The notes beneath the pieces are model-generated. The model made no database searches. It worked only from the letters and a program-made list of their open reading frames with translations, and was not told the origin of the DNA. From positions 1-31,324 of the forward strand of contig CAYWTB010000051.1 in assembly GCA_964461135.1 (NCBI GenBank): a stretch of DNA of 31,324 bases, in the 5' to 3' direction. The stretch comes from RQOF01 sp964461135 (lineage in GTDB: Bacteria > Calditrichota > Calditrichia > RBG-13-44-9). This document shows positions 16,461-24,539 of this stretch, one piece after another; the stretch's first letter is position 1, and each line of letters begins with the position of its first letter. A program made the position numbers and the translations under genes.

Positions 16461-16998
16461 TAAATGGAAAAATTTCAGCGGGGATAGTGTATATCAAAAA
16501 TTTGGTGGGAATGACAGAATTATGGTCATGGTCAAAGCAAATTTAACTTTATCATGAGTGCCCCCATCTCAAGGTTTCAAGTGCTGAAAATAAGGGACCT
16601 GAAAAAGGAATAGCCATGGAAATCGATTAAAAACTATATCTGTATACTAAATACTCCCTTGCTGCCTGAGTGAAATTTAATTCCGCGGGGTCCATATCGG
16701 AAAATCACACTTATTCTTAACAACCGACAGGTGCTTTTTATCAGAATATTCACGGAATGATTGATTACCTGGAATTTTTTCTCATTTGCTTTGAAATTCC
16801 GGCAACCTCAATCGTGTATTTCCTGATATGATTATTACAAAGAATCTTGACATTATCAAATATTTCATTAAATTAATTTATATGAAAAAACGGGTTGTTA
16901 TTATATAGATATCCGTACCATCGTAAGTTTTGTAATTTTTATATTTATTTTTTTGCTTTTTAATTTGCCACCCTTTCTTTCAGAACGGAGGATTGTCT

Positions 16999-17610
16999 AT
17001 GAGTGAAGATTCCAAACCTAAAAAAATAGGCCGTCGGAAATTTTTAAAGAATTTGGGAACAGGTGTGGTGGGCAGTACGGTGGCCATTCATGGTTTGCAG
17101 GCCGCAACCCGGGATGACCAGAGCCTGCAGGCACCACCTACTCATCAGGGACAAACGGCCCTCACCCTGTCTGTAAATGGCCGGAAAATAACCACCCTGG
17201 TGGATCCGGAAATCAGCCTGGCCGAGTTGCTGAGAAAACAACTGAAGTTAACCGGGACGAAAATTGTCTGCAACCATGGGGAATGCGGGGCTTGTACCGT
17301 GTTGCTGGATGGACGGGCGGTTTATTCCTGCCAGATGCTGGCCCTGGATGCAGCAAACAAGAAGGTGGTCACCATTGAGGGATTGTTAAAAGCAGAGGAT
17401 CTGCATCCCGTCCAGAAAGCCTTCCTGGAGCATGACGGGTACCAGTGCGGATTCTGTACGCCCGGTCAGATCATAGCAGCCGAGGCCCTGCTGATAAAAA
17501 ATCCCAATCCCACAAAAGAGGAAATACTGACCGGTATGTCCGGAAATCTGTGCCGCTGTGCCGCCTACCCCAAAATACTGGCTTCGGTTGTTGCAGCGTC
17601 GGGTAAATAA
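16999..17610 (+). CDS. paoA: Periplasmic aldehyde oxidoreductase, [2Fe-2S] subunit (PaoA-like)
   Basis: A 203-residue iron-sulfur subunit of a xanthine-oxidase-family molybdoenzyme. It starts with a twin-arginine signal: IGRRKFLKNLG at residues 10-20, then a hydrophobic stretch ending LQAA. The folded complex is therefore exported by Tat, as in E. coli PaoABC (YagTSR). A ferredoxin-type cluster (C91, C96, C99, C111) and a helical-domain cluster (C150, C153, C185, C187, in CGFCTPG and GNLCRCAAYP) are both complete. I chose ATG 16999: the CGGAGG sequence ends 7 bases before it, whereas the in-frame TTG at 16993 almost touches it. It is the first gene of a three-gene operon. Confidence 0.95.
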   Translation: MSEDSKPKKIGRRKFLKNLGTGVVGSTVAIHGLQAATRDDQSLQAPPTHQGQTALTLSVNGRKITTLVDPEISLAELLRKQLKLTGTKIVCNHGECGACTVLLDGRAVYSCQMLALDAANKKVVTIEGLLKAEDLHPVQKAFLEHDGYQCGFCTPGQIIAAEALLIKNPNPTKEEILTGMSGNLCRCAAYPKILASVVAASGK

Positions 17611-17642
17611 ACTGAAAAAATAAATCTGCCGGAGGAAGTTGT

Positions 17643-19940
17643 ATGGCTTCTCATAAGATTATAAAAACCAAACGTTTTTTTGAAGAGGATTTTGAGGAAA
17701 ATATCGCCGAAGTTTCAGAACAATCCTTCCCTGCCTGGCCCCCGAATGAAGAATTAAAATATGTCGGCAAGGCAATACCACGGATCGACGGATATGATAA
17801 AGTGAGCGGAACCGCCCGCTATGCCTTCGATGTCAGTTACCCCAATATGGCTTTTGCCAAAATACTCCGCTGCCCCTATGCCCATGCCAGGATCAAGAGC
17901 ATTAACCTGGAAAAGGCCCGGCAGATGGAAGGAGTGCTGGATATCATCACCTATGAAAATACCCCAAAAATTGAATGGTATCGCACCAGTTTTCTGTTCG
18001 ATCCAGAATTGCGCTACGAGGGAGATGAGGTGGCCTGCGTGGCTGCGGAAAGTGAAGCTATTGCGGAAAAAGCTCTGGAATTGATTGAAGTTGAGTATGA
18101 CCAATTGCCTTTTGTTTTGAACGCTGCCGCGGCTATGAAACCGGATGCTCCGAACTTATTCGAAAGCGGCAATATTGTGAGAGGCAAACCGTCGGAATAC
18201 AAACGCGGAGATGTGGAACTAGGATTCAAAGAAGCGGATTATGTGATTGAAGACACCTTCGAGACCCAGGTAGAAGTTCACAATCCCACCGAGCCGCACT
18301 GCAGTGTAGTGAACTGGGATGGCAACAGACTCTTGGTCTGGGATTCCACTCAAGCCATTTTCAGGGTACGTGAAGGCGTTGCACAAGCTTTGAAAATTCC
18401 CGAAAGCAAGATACGGGTTATGATGAAATACATGGGTGGCGGTTTTGGGAGTAAGCTGGAAACCGGGAAGTATACCGTTATGGCAGCCATTCTGGCCCGA
18501 AATACCGGTAGGCCGGTACGAATTGCACTGGACAGAGTTGAAATGAATCTGGCAGTGGGAAACCGGCCCAGTTCTATCCAGAAACTAAAAGCGGGCATAA
18601 AAAAAGATGGCACGCTAACAGCCCTGTCACACCATTCAAGTGGGGTGGTGGGTGCTTACCCTTCCGGAGCCGGCTGCAGCTGGCCACTGAGGACGATCTA
18701 CAAATGTCCCAATGTCTTCACAGAAGAATATTCGATATATATCAATGCGGGAAGAGCCCGTCCTTTCAGAGCCCCCGGCCATGTGCAGGGCACGTTCGGC
18801 CTGGAATCCCTGCTGGATGAAGCAGCTGAAAAAATCGGCATGGATCCACTGGAACTCCGGCTGAAGAACTATGCTGAAAAAGATCAGGTTGAGAATCTGC
18901 CTTACAGCAGTAAGCTGTTAAAGCAGGCCTACATTCAGGGGGCTGAAGCCTTTGGCTGGAAAAAGAAATGGAAACCGGCAGGTTCAGATAGTGGCCTTAT
19001 AAAAAAAGGTGTCGGGCTGGCTTCACAAATTTGGTGGGGAGAAGGAGGACCGCCCACTTATGTGACGCTGGAATTGAATGGCGACGGCAGTCTCCTGCTA
19101 CAATGCGGTACCCAGGATATTGGCGGCGGTACCTACACCTTTATGGCCCAGGTAGCCGCTGAAGTACTGGAAGTTCCGCTGGACAGTATTCAGGTAATCC
19201 TGGGTGACACCAGCACCTGCCCTTATGGACCCTCCAGCGGTGGCAGCCAAACTGCACCCTCCGTCTCTCCTGCAGTGCGTGATGCAGCCGAACAGATGAA
19301 AGAGAAACTGATTTCAGGAGCTGCCGCTATCCTGGATGTACCGGCCAGTCAGCTGACCTATTCAAAGGGCACAATAACTGCAAAAGGTATTGCTGATAAA
19401 AGTATAAAAGTAGCCGACATCGTTAGTAAACTGGATGCAGGAGCTATGGTGGTTACCGGAATGAGAGCGGAAAACAAACCGGGATACGCCATGAACTCTT
19501 TTGGTGTGCAGTTTGCCGAAGTGGAGGTGGATACGCTTACCGGCAGGGTCAGAGTACTCAAAATTGTGGCGGCACATGATATCGGCCGCACCCTGAACCG
19601 TATGCTTCTGGAAAACCAGATCCATGGCGGAATTATCCAGGGGCTGGGATATGCCCTCATGGAAGAACGGGTTTTAAATGCTTATACCGGTAAGGTTCTC
19701 ACCACCAATCTCCATGATTACAAAATTCCAACAATCAAGGATTCTCCTCCAGAGATTGAAGTCATTATCGTGAGTGAAGGCGATCCCATTATCAGCAACA
19801 CCGGAGTAAAAGGTGTGGGAGAACCGGCCATGATTCCCACCCCGGGTGCTATTGCCAATGCCGTTCATAATGCACTGGGCGTCCGAATCAAGAGCCTGCC
19901 CCTAACTCCGGACAAAGTTTTAATGGCACTTAGTGTGTAA
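17643..19940 (+). CDS. paoC: Aldehyde oxidoreductase, molybdenum-cofactor catalytic subunit (PaoC-like)
   Basis: A 765-residue catalytic subunit of the xanthine oxidase family, which hydroxylates aldehydes or N-heterocycles using water. N-terminal residues 36-160 form the a/b hammerhead domain (YVGKAIPRIDGYDKVSGTARY). Cofactor-binding motifs are GGGFGSK (265-271), RPFRAPGH (373-380) and the GTQDIGGGTYT stretch. The catalytic Glu is in GVGEPAM (E727). It has no signal peptide and would be carried out by the Tat signal of the small subunit. GGAGGA lies 6 bases before the ATG. The gene order small-large-FAD differs from the small-FAD-large order of E. coli paoABC. The substrate is unknown. Confidence 0.95.
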   Translation: MASHKIIKTKRFFEEDFEENIAEVSEQSFPAWPPNEELKYVGKAIPRIDGYDKVSGTARYAFDVSYPNMAFAKILRCPYAHARIKSINLEKARQMEGVLDIITYENTPKIEWYRTSFLFDPELRYEGDEVACVAAESEAIAEKALELIEVEYDQLPFVLNAAAAMKPDAPNLFESGNIVRGKPSEYKRGDVELGFKEADYVIEDTFETQVEVHNPTEPHCSVVNWDGNRLLVWDSTQAIFRVREGVAQALKIPESKIRVMMKYMGGGFGSKLETGKYTVMAAILARNTGRPVRIALDRVEMNLAVGNRPSSIQKLKAGIKKDGTLTALSHHSSGVVGAYPSGAGCSWPLRTIYKCPNVFTEEYSIYINAGRARPFRAPGHVQGTFGLESLLDEAAEKIGMDPLELRLKNYAEKDQVENLPYSSKLLKQAYIQGAEAFGWKKKWKPAGSDSGLIKKGVGLASQIWWGEGGPPTYVTLELNGDGSLLLQCGTQDIGGGTYTFMAQVAAEVLEVPLDSIQVILGDTSTCPYGPSSGGSQTAPSVSPAVRDAAEQMKEKLISGAAAILDVPASQLTYSKGTITAKGIADKSIKVADIVSKLDAGAMVVTGMRAENKPGYAMNSFGVQFAEVEVDTLTGRVRVLKIVAAHDIGRTLNRMLLENQIHGGIIQGLGYALMEERVLNAYTGKVLTTNLHDYKIPTIKDSPPEIEVIIVSEGDPIISNTGVKGVGEPAMIPTPGAIANAVHNALGVRIKSLPLTPDKVLMALSV

Positions 19941-19974
19941 GGATCCAATACTATTCAATATAAAGGGATGAAAA

Positions 19975-20955
19975 ATGAAGAACTTTGAATACATTCAGCC
20001 GAAAACATTGAAAGAAGCCAGCAGTGCCCTGGGAAATAACTGGGAGGAGGCCCTGCCATATGCCGGAGGAACAGATCTCTACAGCCTGATCAAAAATGAA
20101 ACTGTCACACCTCAAAAGCTCGTGAACATAAAAAAAATTCCCGGCATGAAGGAAATTGGTGAAGTCAGCGGGAAAGGCATAAAAATAGGAGCGCTGGTGA
20201 ATGTGGTGGATATCGCTGAAAATGAAATGATTAATGAAAAATATCCCGTGCTGGCCCAGGCCGCCCGGCAGGTTGCCTCCCCTCAGCTCCGCAATATGGG
20301 AACCATGGGAGGCAATTTATGTCAGCGACCGCGCTGCTGGTACTTCCGGGGAGAATTTCACTGCCTGCGGAAAGGTGGCGATATGTGCTATGCGGTGGAC
20401 AGTGAAAATAAATATCATTGTATTATCGGAGGCAGTCCCTGCTTTATTGTTCATCCCTCCGACACTGCCGTGGCCCTGCTGGCACTGGATGCCCGGGTTA
20501 CAATCAGCGATGGTAACAAGATTGATTCAAAAGCATTGAAAGACTTTTTTGTGCTTCCGGAGCAGAATGTAAGGCGGGAAAATATTCTGAAACCGGGTGA
20601 GATTCTTACGGAAATTTTTGTTCCCCAACCGGCCCCGGGTAACAAAAGTGCCTACCTGAAGGTAAGAGAGCGGGATGCCTGGGATTTTGCCATGGTCAGT
20701 GTGGCAGCAGTGGTGCGAAAATCCGGTAGTACCATCACTTCCGGTAAGATTGCCTATGGTGGTGTAGCACCGGCACCCTGGACTGAGGAAAAAGTAAACA
20801 AAATGCTGACAAACCTGACCGCCAACGAAACAAACATCTCTAAAATATCGCAGCAAGCACTTACCGATGCCTATCCCCTCTCTGATAATAAATATAAGCT
20901 AATCATGGCACGAAATCTCGTGAGGAGGATCCTCACCAATCTTGCGGCTGCGTGA
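19975..20955 (+). CDS. paoB: Aldehyde oxidoreductase, FAD subunit with [4Fe-4S] loop (PaoB-like)
   Basis: A 326-residue FAD-binding subunit (CoxM/YagS family) that passes electrons from the iron-sulfur subunit to the acceptor. FAD-contact motifs are PYAGGTDLYSLIKN (about 28-41) and NMGTMGGNL (107-115). An inserted loop carries four cysteines (C116, C121, C130, C138, within LCQRPRCWYF ... HCLRKGGDMCYA). These match the extra [4Fe-4S] cluster of E. coli PaoB and 4-hydroxybenzoyl-CoA reductase beta subunits, so it is not a plain xanthine dehydrogenase FAD protein. AAGGGATG precedes the ATG. A strong terminator follows 10 bases after the stop codon. No XdhC/PaoD-type cofactor-insertion chaperone gene is in the operon. 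Confidence 0.93.
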   Translation: MKNFEYIQPKTLKEASSALGNNWEEALPYAGGTDLYSLIKNETVTPQKLVNIKKIPGMKEIGEVSGKGIKIGALVNVVDIAENEMINEKYPVLAQAARQVASPQLRNMGTMGGNLCQRPRCWYFRGEFHCLRKGGDMCYAVDSENKYHCIIGGSPCFIVHPSDTAVALLALDARVTISDGNKIDSKALKDFFVLPEQNVRRENILKPGEILTEIFVPQPAPGNKSAYLKVRERDAWDFAMVSVAAVVRKSGSTITSGKIAYGGVAPAPWTEEKVNKMLTNLTANETNISKISQQALTDAYPLSDNKYKLIMARNLVRRILTNLAAA

Positions 20956-20964
20956 GGACATTTA

Positions 20965-20998
20965 AAAAGCATCCGCCAGAAGGCGGGTGCTTTTGTTT
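20965..20998 (+). terminator. Intrinsic terminator of the oxidoreductase operon
   Basis: AAAAGCATCCGCC (20965-20977) pairs with GGCGGGTGCTTTT (20982-20994), a 13-bp stem with one G-T pair and the loop AGAA, followed by T-rich sequence. This ends the three-gene operon. Confidence 0.9.
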
Positions 20999-21299
20999 AT
21001 TGAAACCACCTCTGTGAAATTCAAAATTTTATTTCACTCGACATTTATTACCCGCGGCCATAAATCATCTGCCGGATGCTGGTTGCTGCCAACTGCCGAC
21101 CGGCTTTCTGGATGCTGGATGGCGGCGAAATCCCGGACGATTTCAACGGGTTTCCGGTACACTGCTTTATGCTTTTCCCATTCGGCTTCCTTGTTCAAAT
21201 AATTCCTCATAAGAATAATAATTTATTTGGTTTTACAGTGATAAAAATTTAAATTTGAAATCTTTATTTTGCGAAAACACAAAAGGAGATTTCAGCTTT
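20999..21299. other. Intergenic region with short direct repeats
   Basis: About 300 bases before the chaperone gene. GGATGCTGG occurs at 21074-21082 and 21110-21118, and the second copy runs on into GGATGGCGG, so this looks like decayed tandem repeat DNA. On the minus strand a 57-codon frame runs from an ATG at 21210 down to about 21040, starting MRNYLNKEAEWEKHK. It has no Shine-Dalgarno and ends in the repeat, so it is more likely a relic than a gene. Confidence 0.45.
21226..21257 (+). promoter_or_regulatory. Bacteroidota-type promoter candidate of the chaperone gene
   Basis: TTTG (21226-21229), 20 bases, then TAAATTTG (21250-21257) fit the -33/-7 pattern TTTG-N19-21-TAnnTTTG known from Bacteroidota. 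The predicted start is about 35 bases before the ATG at 21300. The match is good, but the region is AT-rich and the taxon is unproven. Confidence 0.4.
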
Positions 21300-23111
21300 A
21301 TGATGACCAAGTTGCGCGAAATGACTTTTATTTTTATCTGGGTTCTGGTGTTCGCTTTTGTGGGCCTCATGGTCTTTGAATGGGGGATGGATTTTACAGG
21401 TCTGAAAAGACAATCCAACATCGTAGGTAAAATTGATGGTCAGAAAATTACCATACAGGAATTCCAGCAGGCGGTACAGAATGTTTACCTGCAGGAACGG
21501 GAAAACTCGGGAAGCGAACCGGATGAAGCCCGCATGGCACAGATCCGGGACCAGGTCTGGGATCAGATGGTGCAGCGTGTGCTGTTTGTCAAACAGATCA
21601 GAAAACGGGATATTAGAATTACGGACCAGGAGGTTTATCTCTATATTACCCAACAGCCGCAGAGTCTTCCACCGGCCATCAGTCAAAATCCCAATTTTAT
21701 GACCGACGGAAAATTCGATATGGCTAAATACCAGCAGGCTTTGAATAATCCTCAGATTGACTGGACTCCGATTGAACAGTATGTGCGGGAGGTTCTGCCT
21801 TTCCAGAGGCTCCAGAGTATCATAACCGCTTCTGTTATGGTTACCGAGGAAGAAGTTAAAGCGGATTATCTAGATAAAAATCAGGGAGCAAAAATTCAAT
21901 ACCTTCTGGTACCCACAACCGCATTTGTTAAAGATTCAGTGCAAGCCAGCGAAACTGATATCCGGAACTATTATGAGCAGCATAAGGAAGATTTCAGGAT
22001 AGAGGAACGGCGTAAACTGAATTATGTTCTCTTTCCCACCGCTCCTACTGCGTCGGACAGTCAAAAAGTAGTTGACCTGGCGGATGAAATTAAATCTGAG
22101 GCACAATCCGGGGATGATTTTGCCACGCTGGCCGATGAATATTCCGAAGATCCCTCGGTGCGGTCCAATCACGGAGATCTGGGCTATTTTGAACGTGACC
22201 GTATGGTGAAAGAATTTTCCGAGGCGGCTTTTTCCGGCAAACCGGGTGAAATTGTGGGTCCCGTTATTACCAATTTTGGTGTTCATATTATAAAAATTAT
22301 CGATAAAAAGAAAGAAAACGGGCAGGAACTTGTCCACGCCGCCCATATTCTTCTGAAGTTTGAACCCAGCGCACTTACCCTGGAAACTGAACAGAACCTG
22401 GCTAACAATTTCATGGAAACCGCCAAAGAAGAAGGATATAAAACGGCTGCGGATAATTTCAAATACGAAGTTAGACAGACTCCGGAATTCACAGATAATA
22501 ACTACGTGCCCGGATTTGGGCAGATGAGAGGTACGGTGGAATGGACCTTTCGGGAAAAACAGGGCACAATTTCCCCCGTACACCGCACTCCACAGGGTTA
22601 TGTTATTTTCGAAATAGCAGAGGTCTTACCTGCTGGTTTCCGTCCTCTGGATGAAGTAAAACAGCTGTGCAAAAGCCGGGTGGAACAGGAAAAACGAAAA
22701 CAGTTGGCTGAAAATTATGCCCAGATAGTTCAGGACAAATTAAGTCAGGATCAGACGTTCGCTCAGATTTCCGGTGGAGATGATTCCAAGCAGGTGCTAT
22801 ATGATTCCACCAACTCATTTACCCGTTCTCAGCCAAGTCCGCAAATAGGCCGCGCCCCGGAAGTGATAGCTGCTGCTTTCGCACTTCCCCCCGGAGTAGT
22901 ATCAGGCATGCTGGATACCGACCGCGGATACTATTTTGTCAAGGTTCTGGACAGAACGCCCTTTAAAGAAGAGGATTATAAAACCCAGCGTGAATCAATC
23001 CGAATGCGCCTGCTTAATCAGAAATCCCAGCAGTTCTTCTCGGAATGGTATGATAATCTTAAAGAGAAAGCCAAGATTCAGGATAACCGATACCTGTTTT
23101 TCACCACCTGA
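21300..23111 (+). CDS. ppiD: PpiD/SurA-like membrane-anchored peptidyl-prolyl isomerase chaperone
   Basis: A 603-residue periplasmic folding chaperone anchored by one N-terminal helix (FIFIWVLVFAFVGLMVFEW, about residues 10-28). A SurA_N-type helical region follows (KIDGQKITIQEFQQAVQN ... VWDQMVQRVLFVKQI), then a parvulin (PpiC) domain about residues 210-335 (FATLADEYSEDPSVRSNHGDLGYFERDRMVKEFSEAAFSGKPGEI, split by conserved Gly-Phe positions). A second, weaker parvulin-like repeat (about 340-480) begins VHAAHILLKF. Length and layout match PpiD, which helps proteins leaving the Sec translocon. I chose the ATG at 21300, with AAGGAG (21283-21288) upstream; an in-frame TTG at 21255 lies inside the predicted promoter. 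It is a single-gene unit with its own terminator. Confidence 0.9.
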   Translation: MMTKLREMTFIFIWVLVFAFVGLMVFEWGMDFTGLKRQSNIVGKIDGQKITIQEFQQAVQNVYLQERENSGSEPDEARMAQIRDQVWDQMVQRVLFVKQIRKRDIRITDQEVYLYITQQPQSLPPAISQNPNFMTDGKFDMAKYQQALNNPQIDWTPIEQYVREVLPFQRLQSIITASVMVTEEEVKADYLDKNQGAKIQYLLVPTTAFVKDSVQASETDIRNYYEQHKEDFRIEERRKLNYVLFPTAPTASDSQKVVDLADEIKSEAQSGDDFATLADEYSEDPSVRSNHGDLGYFERDRMVKEFSEAAFSGKPGEIVGPVITNFGVHIIKIIDKKKENGQELVHAAHILLKFEPSALTLETEQNLANNFMETAKEEGYKTAADNFKYEVRQTPEFTDNNYVPGFGQMRGTVEWTFREKQGTISPVHRTPQGYVIFEIAEVLPAGFRPLDEVKQLCKSRVEQEKRKQLAENYAQIVQDKLSQDQTFAQISGGDDSKQVLYDSTNSFTRSQPSPQIGRAPEVIAAAFALPPGVVSGMLDTDRGYYFVKVLDRTPFKEEDYKTQRESIRMRLLNQKSQQFFSEWYDNLKEKAKIQDNRYLFFTT

Positions 23112-23134
23112 TGCAACAGATACATTCTGTTTTT

Positions 23135-23166
23135 AAAGGGCGCTCACATCAGCGCCCTTTTTATTT
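23135..23166 (+). terminator. Intrinsic terminator after the chaperone gene
   Basis: AAAGGGCGCT (23135-23144) and AGCGCCCTTT (23151-23160) form a perfect 10-bp stem with a 6-base loop, followed by a T-rich tail. It separates the chaperone gene from the DUF1015 gene. Confidence 0.92.
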
Positions 23167-23247
23167 GTACAATTTTATTCCTTCATTGTTTGATGCCTCT
23201 TAACCTCATAAATTTCATTAATATTTAAATATATTCCGGAGGATATC

Positions 23248-24495
23248 ATGGCTAACGTTAAACCTTTTCAGGGCCTTCGTCCCAAAAAAGAACTGGCTCC
23301 TCAGGTTGCTGCACCACCTTATGATGTACTGGATTCCAATGAAGCCCGGGAAATGGCACGGGGAAATTCCTATACCTTTTTGCATATCAATAAACCGGAA
23401 ATCGATCTGGCCCCTGATATTGACCTGTATGACAAAAAAGTATATGAAAAGGGAGCCGAAAATCTGAAAAAATTTATCCACGATGGTATTGTTTCCCGGG
23501 ATAAAAAGCCCATGTTTTATGTTTATCGTCAGGTGATGGGAGCCCATGAGCAGACCGGCCTGGTGGCTTGCGCCTCGGTAGACGAATATGAAAAGAATAT
23601 TATAAAAAAGCATGAGCTCACTCGCCCGGATAAAGAAGACGACCGCGTCAATCACATTAAATATCTGAATGCCCAGGTGGGTCCGGTATTTCTGACCTAT
23701 AAGGCTGAAAAGGATATTGATGATCTGATTCTGAATATCACCTATGGAGAACCGGTTTATGATTTCGTCAGCCCGGACAATGTGAGCCATATATTGTGGC
23801 TGGTAAGGGATGAAAACACCATTAAGAGAATCATCGATCTGTTTGCTGCCGTGGACTACCTGTATGTCGCGGATGGTCATCACCGTTCCGCGGCTGCTCA
23901 GAGGGTGCGGGATCAGAAAAGAAAAGAAAATCCTCATCACACCGGGAAAGAAGAATACAATTATTTCCTGGTGGTCATCTTTCCGCATAACCAGATGCAG
24001 ATTCTGGATTATAACCGGGTGGTCAAGGATCTCAACGGACTCTCCCGGGATGATTTTCTTAAAAAAATTGAACAGAAATTTGTCATCACTCCCATTGGAG
24101 GCAGTGAACCTTACAAGCCCCGCGGAAGCAGGGAATTCGCAATGTATCTCGCCGGAAAATGGTACCGGCTGGATACCCGGGAAGGAACATATGATCAGGA
24201 CGATCCCGTAAAACGGCTGGATGTCAGTATTCTTCAAGAAAATCTGCTGACACCGCTGCTGGGGATTGGTGATCCCCGGAAAGATAAACGGATCGATTTC
24301 GTGGGTGGAATCAGAGGTTTAAAAGAGCTCGAAAAACGTGTAAACAGCGGTAACTGGGCGGTAGCTTTTGCGCTGTATCCCACTTCCATCGAAGACCTGA
24401 TGGCCATTGCGGATGCGGGAAAAACAATGCCTCCTAAATCCACCTGGTTTGAGCCCAAATTGCGGTCCGGCCTGGTGGTTCATTTGCTTGAGTAA
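23248..24495 (+). CDS. DUF1015 family protein
   Basis: A 415-residue cytoplasmic protein of the DUF1015 family, whose biochemical role I cannot state. Family hallmarks are the start VKPFQGLRPKKELAPQVAAPPYDVLDSNE (given in parts: VKPFQGLRP at residue 4, APPYDV near 22), the HELTRPDKEDDR stretch near 130 and the very conserved YVADGHHRSAAA near 208. The His-rich DGHHR motif suggests a catalytic or ligand site. From memory, DUF1015 genes in Bacteroidota and Thermotogota often sit near serine-biosynthesis genes (serA/serC), but none is here. CCGGAGG lies 7 bases before the ATG. A possible promoter (ATTG-N20-TAAATTTC ending at 23216) precedes it. Confidence 0.85.
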   Translation: MANVKPFQGLRPKKELAPQVAAPPYDVLDSNEAREMARGNSYTFLHINKPEIDLAPDIDLYDKKVYEKGAENLKKFIHDGIVSRDKKPMFYVYRQVMGAHEQTGLVACASVDEYEKNIIKKHELTRPDKEDDRVNHIKYLNAQVGPVFLTYKAEKDIDDLILNITYGEPVYDFVSPDNVSHILWLVRDENTIKRIIDLFAAVDYLYVADGHHRSAAAQRVRDQKRKENPHHTGKEEYNYFLVVIFPHNQMQILDYNRVVKDLNGLSRDDFLKKIEQKFVITPIGGSEPYKPRGSREFAMYLAGKWYRLDTREGTYDQDDPVKRLDVSILQENLLTPLLGIGDPRKDKRIDFVGGIRGLKELEKRVNSGNWAVAFALYPTSIEDLMAIADAGKTMPPKSTWFEPKLRSGLVVHLLE

Positions 24496-24539
24496 CAGAG
24501 TTTCTATGTCCGTCAAACCGGTGAGAAAATTCCTGCAGT

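Larger units (their letters stand above)
16361..16998. other. Divergent intergenic region between peptidase and oxidoreductase operons
   Basis: About 640 bases between divergently transcribed genes. The part near the peptidase gene has the sigma-54 promoter and a short palindrome. The part near the oxidoreductase operon is very AT-rich. It includes TTGACA at 16847-16852 without a good -10 at normal spacing, and several T-rich tracts. No gene, molybdenum-cofactor riboswitch or terminator was recognised. Confidence 0.5.

Noticed and set aside
21936..24237. Long minus-strand frames (215 and 339 codons) opposite the chaperone and DUF1015 genes
   Set aside because: They are antisense to genes with clear family motifs, and their translations are hydrophobic or basic without recognisable domains.
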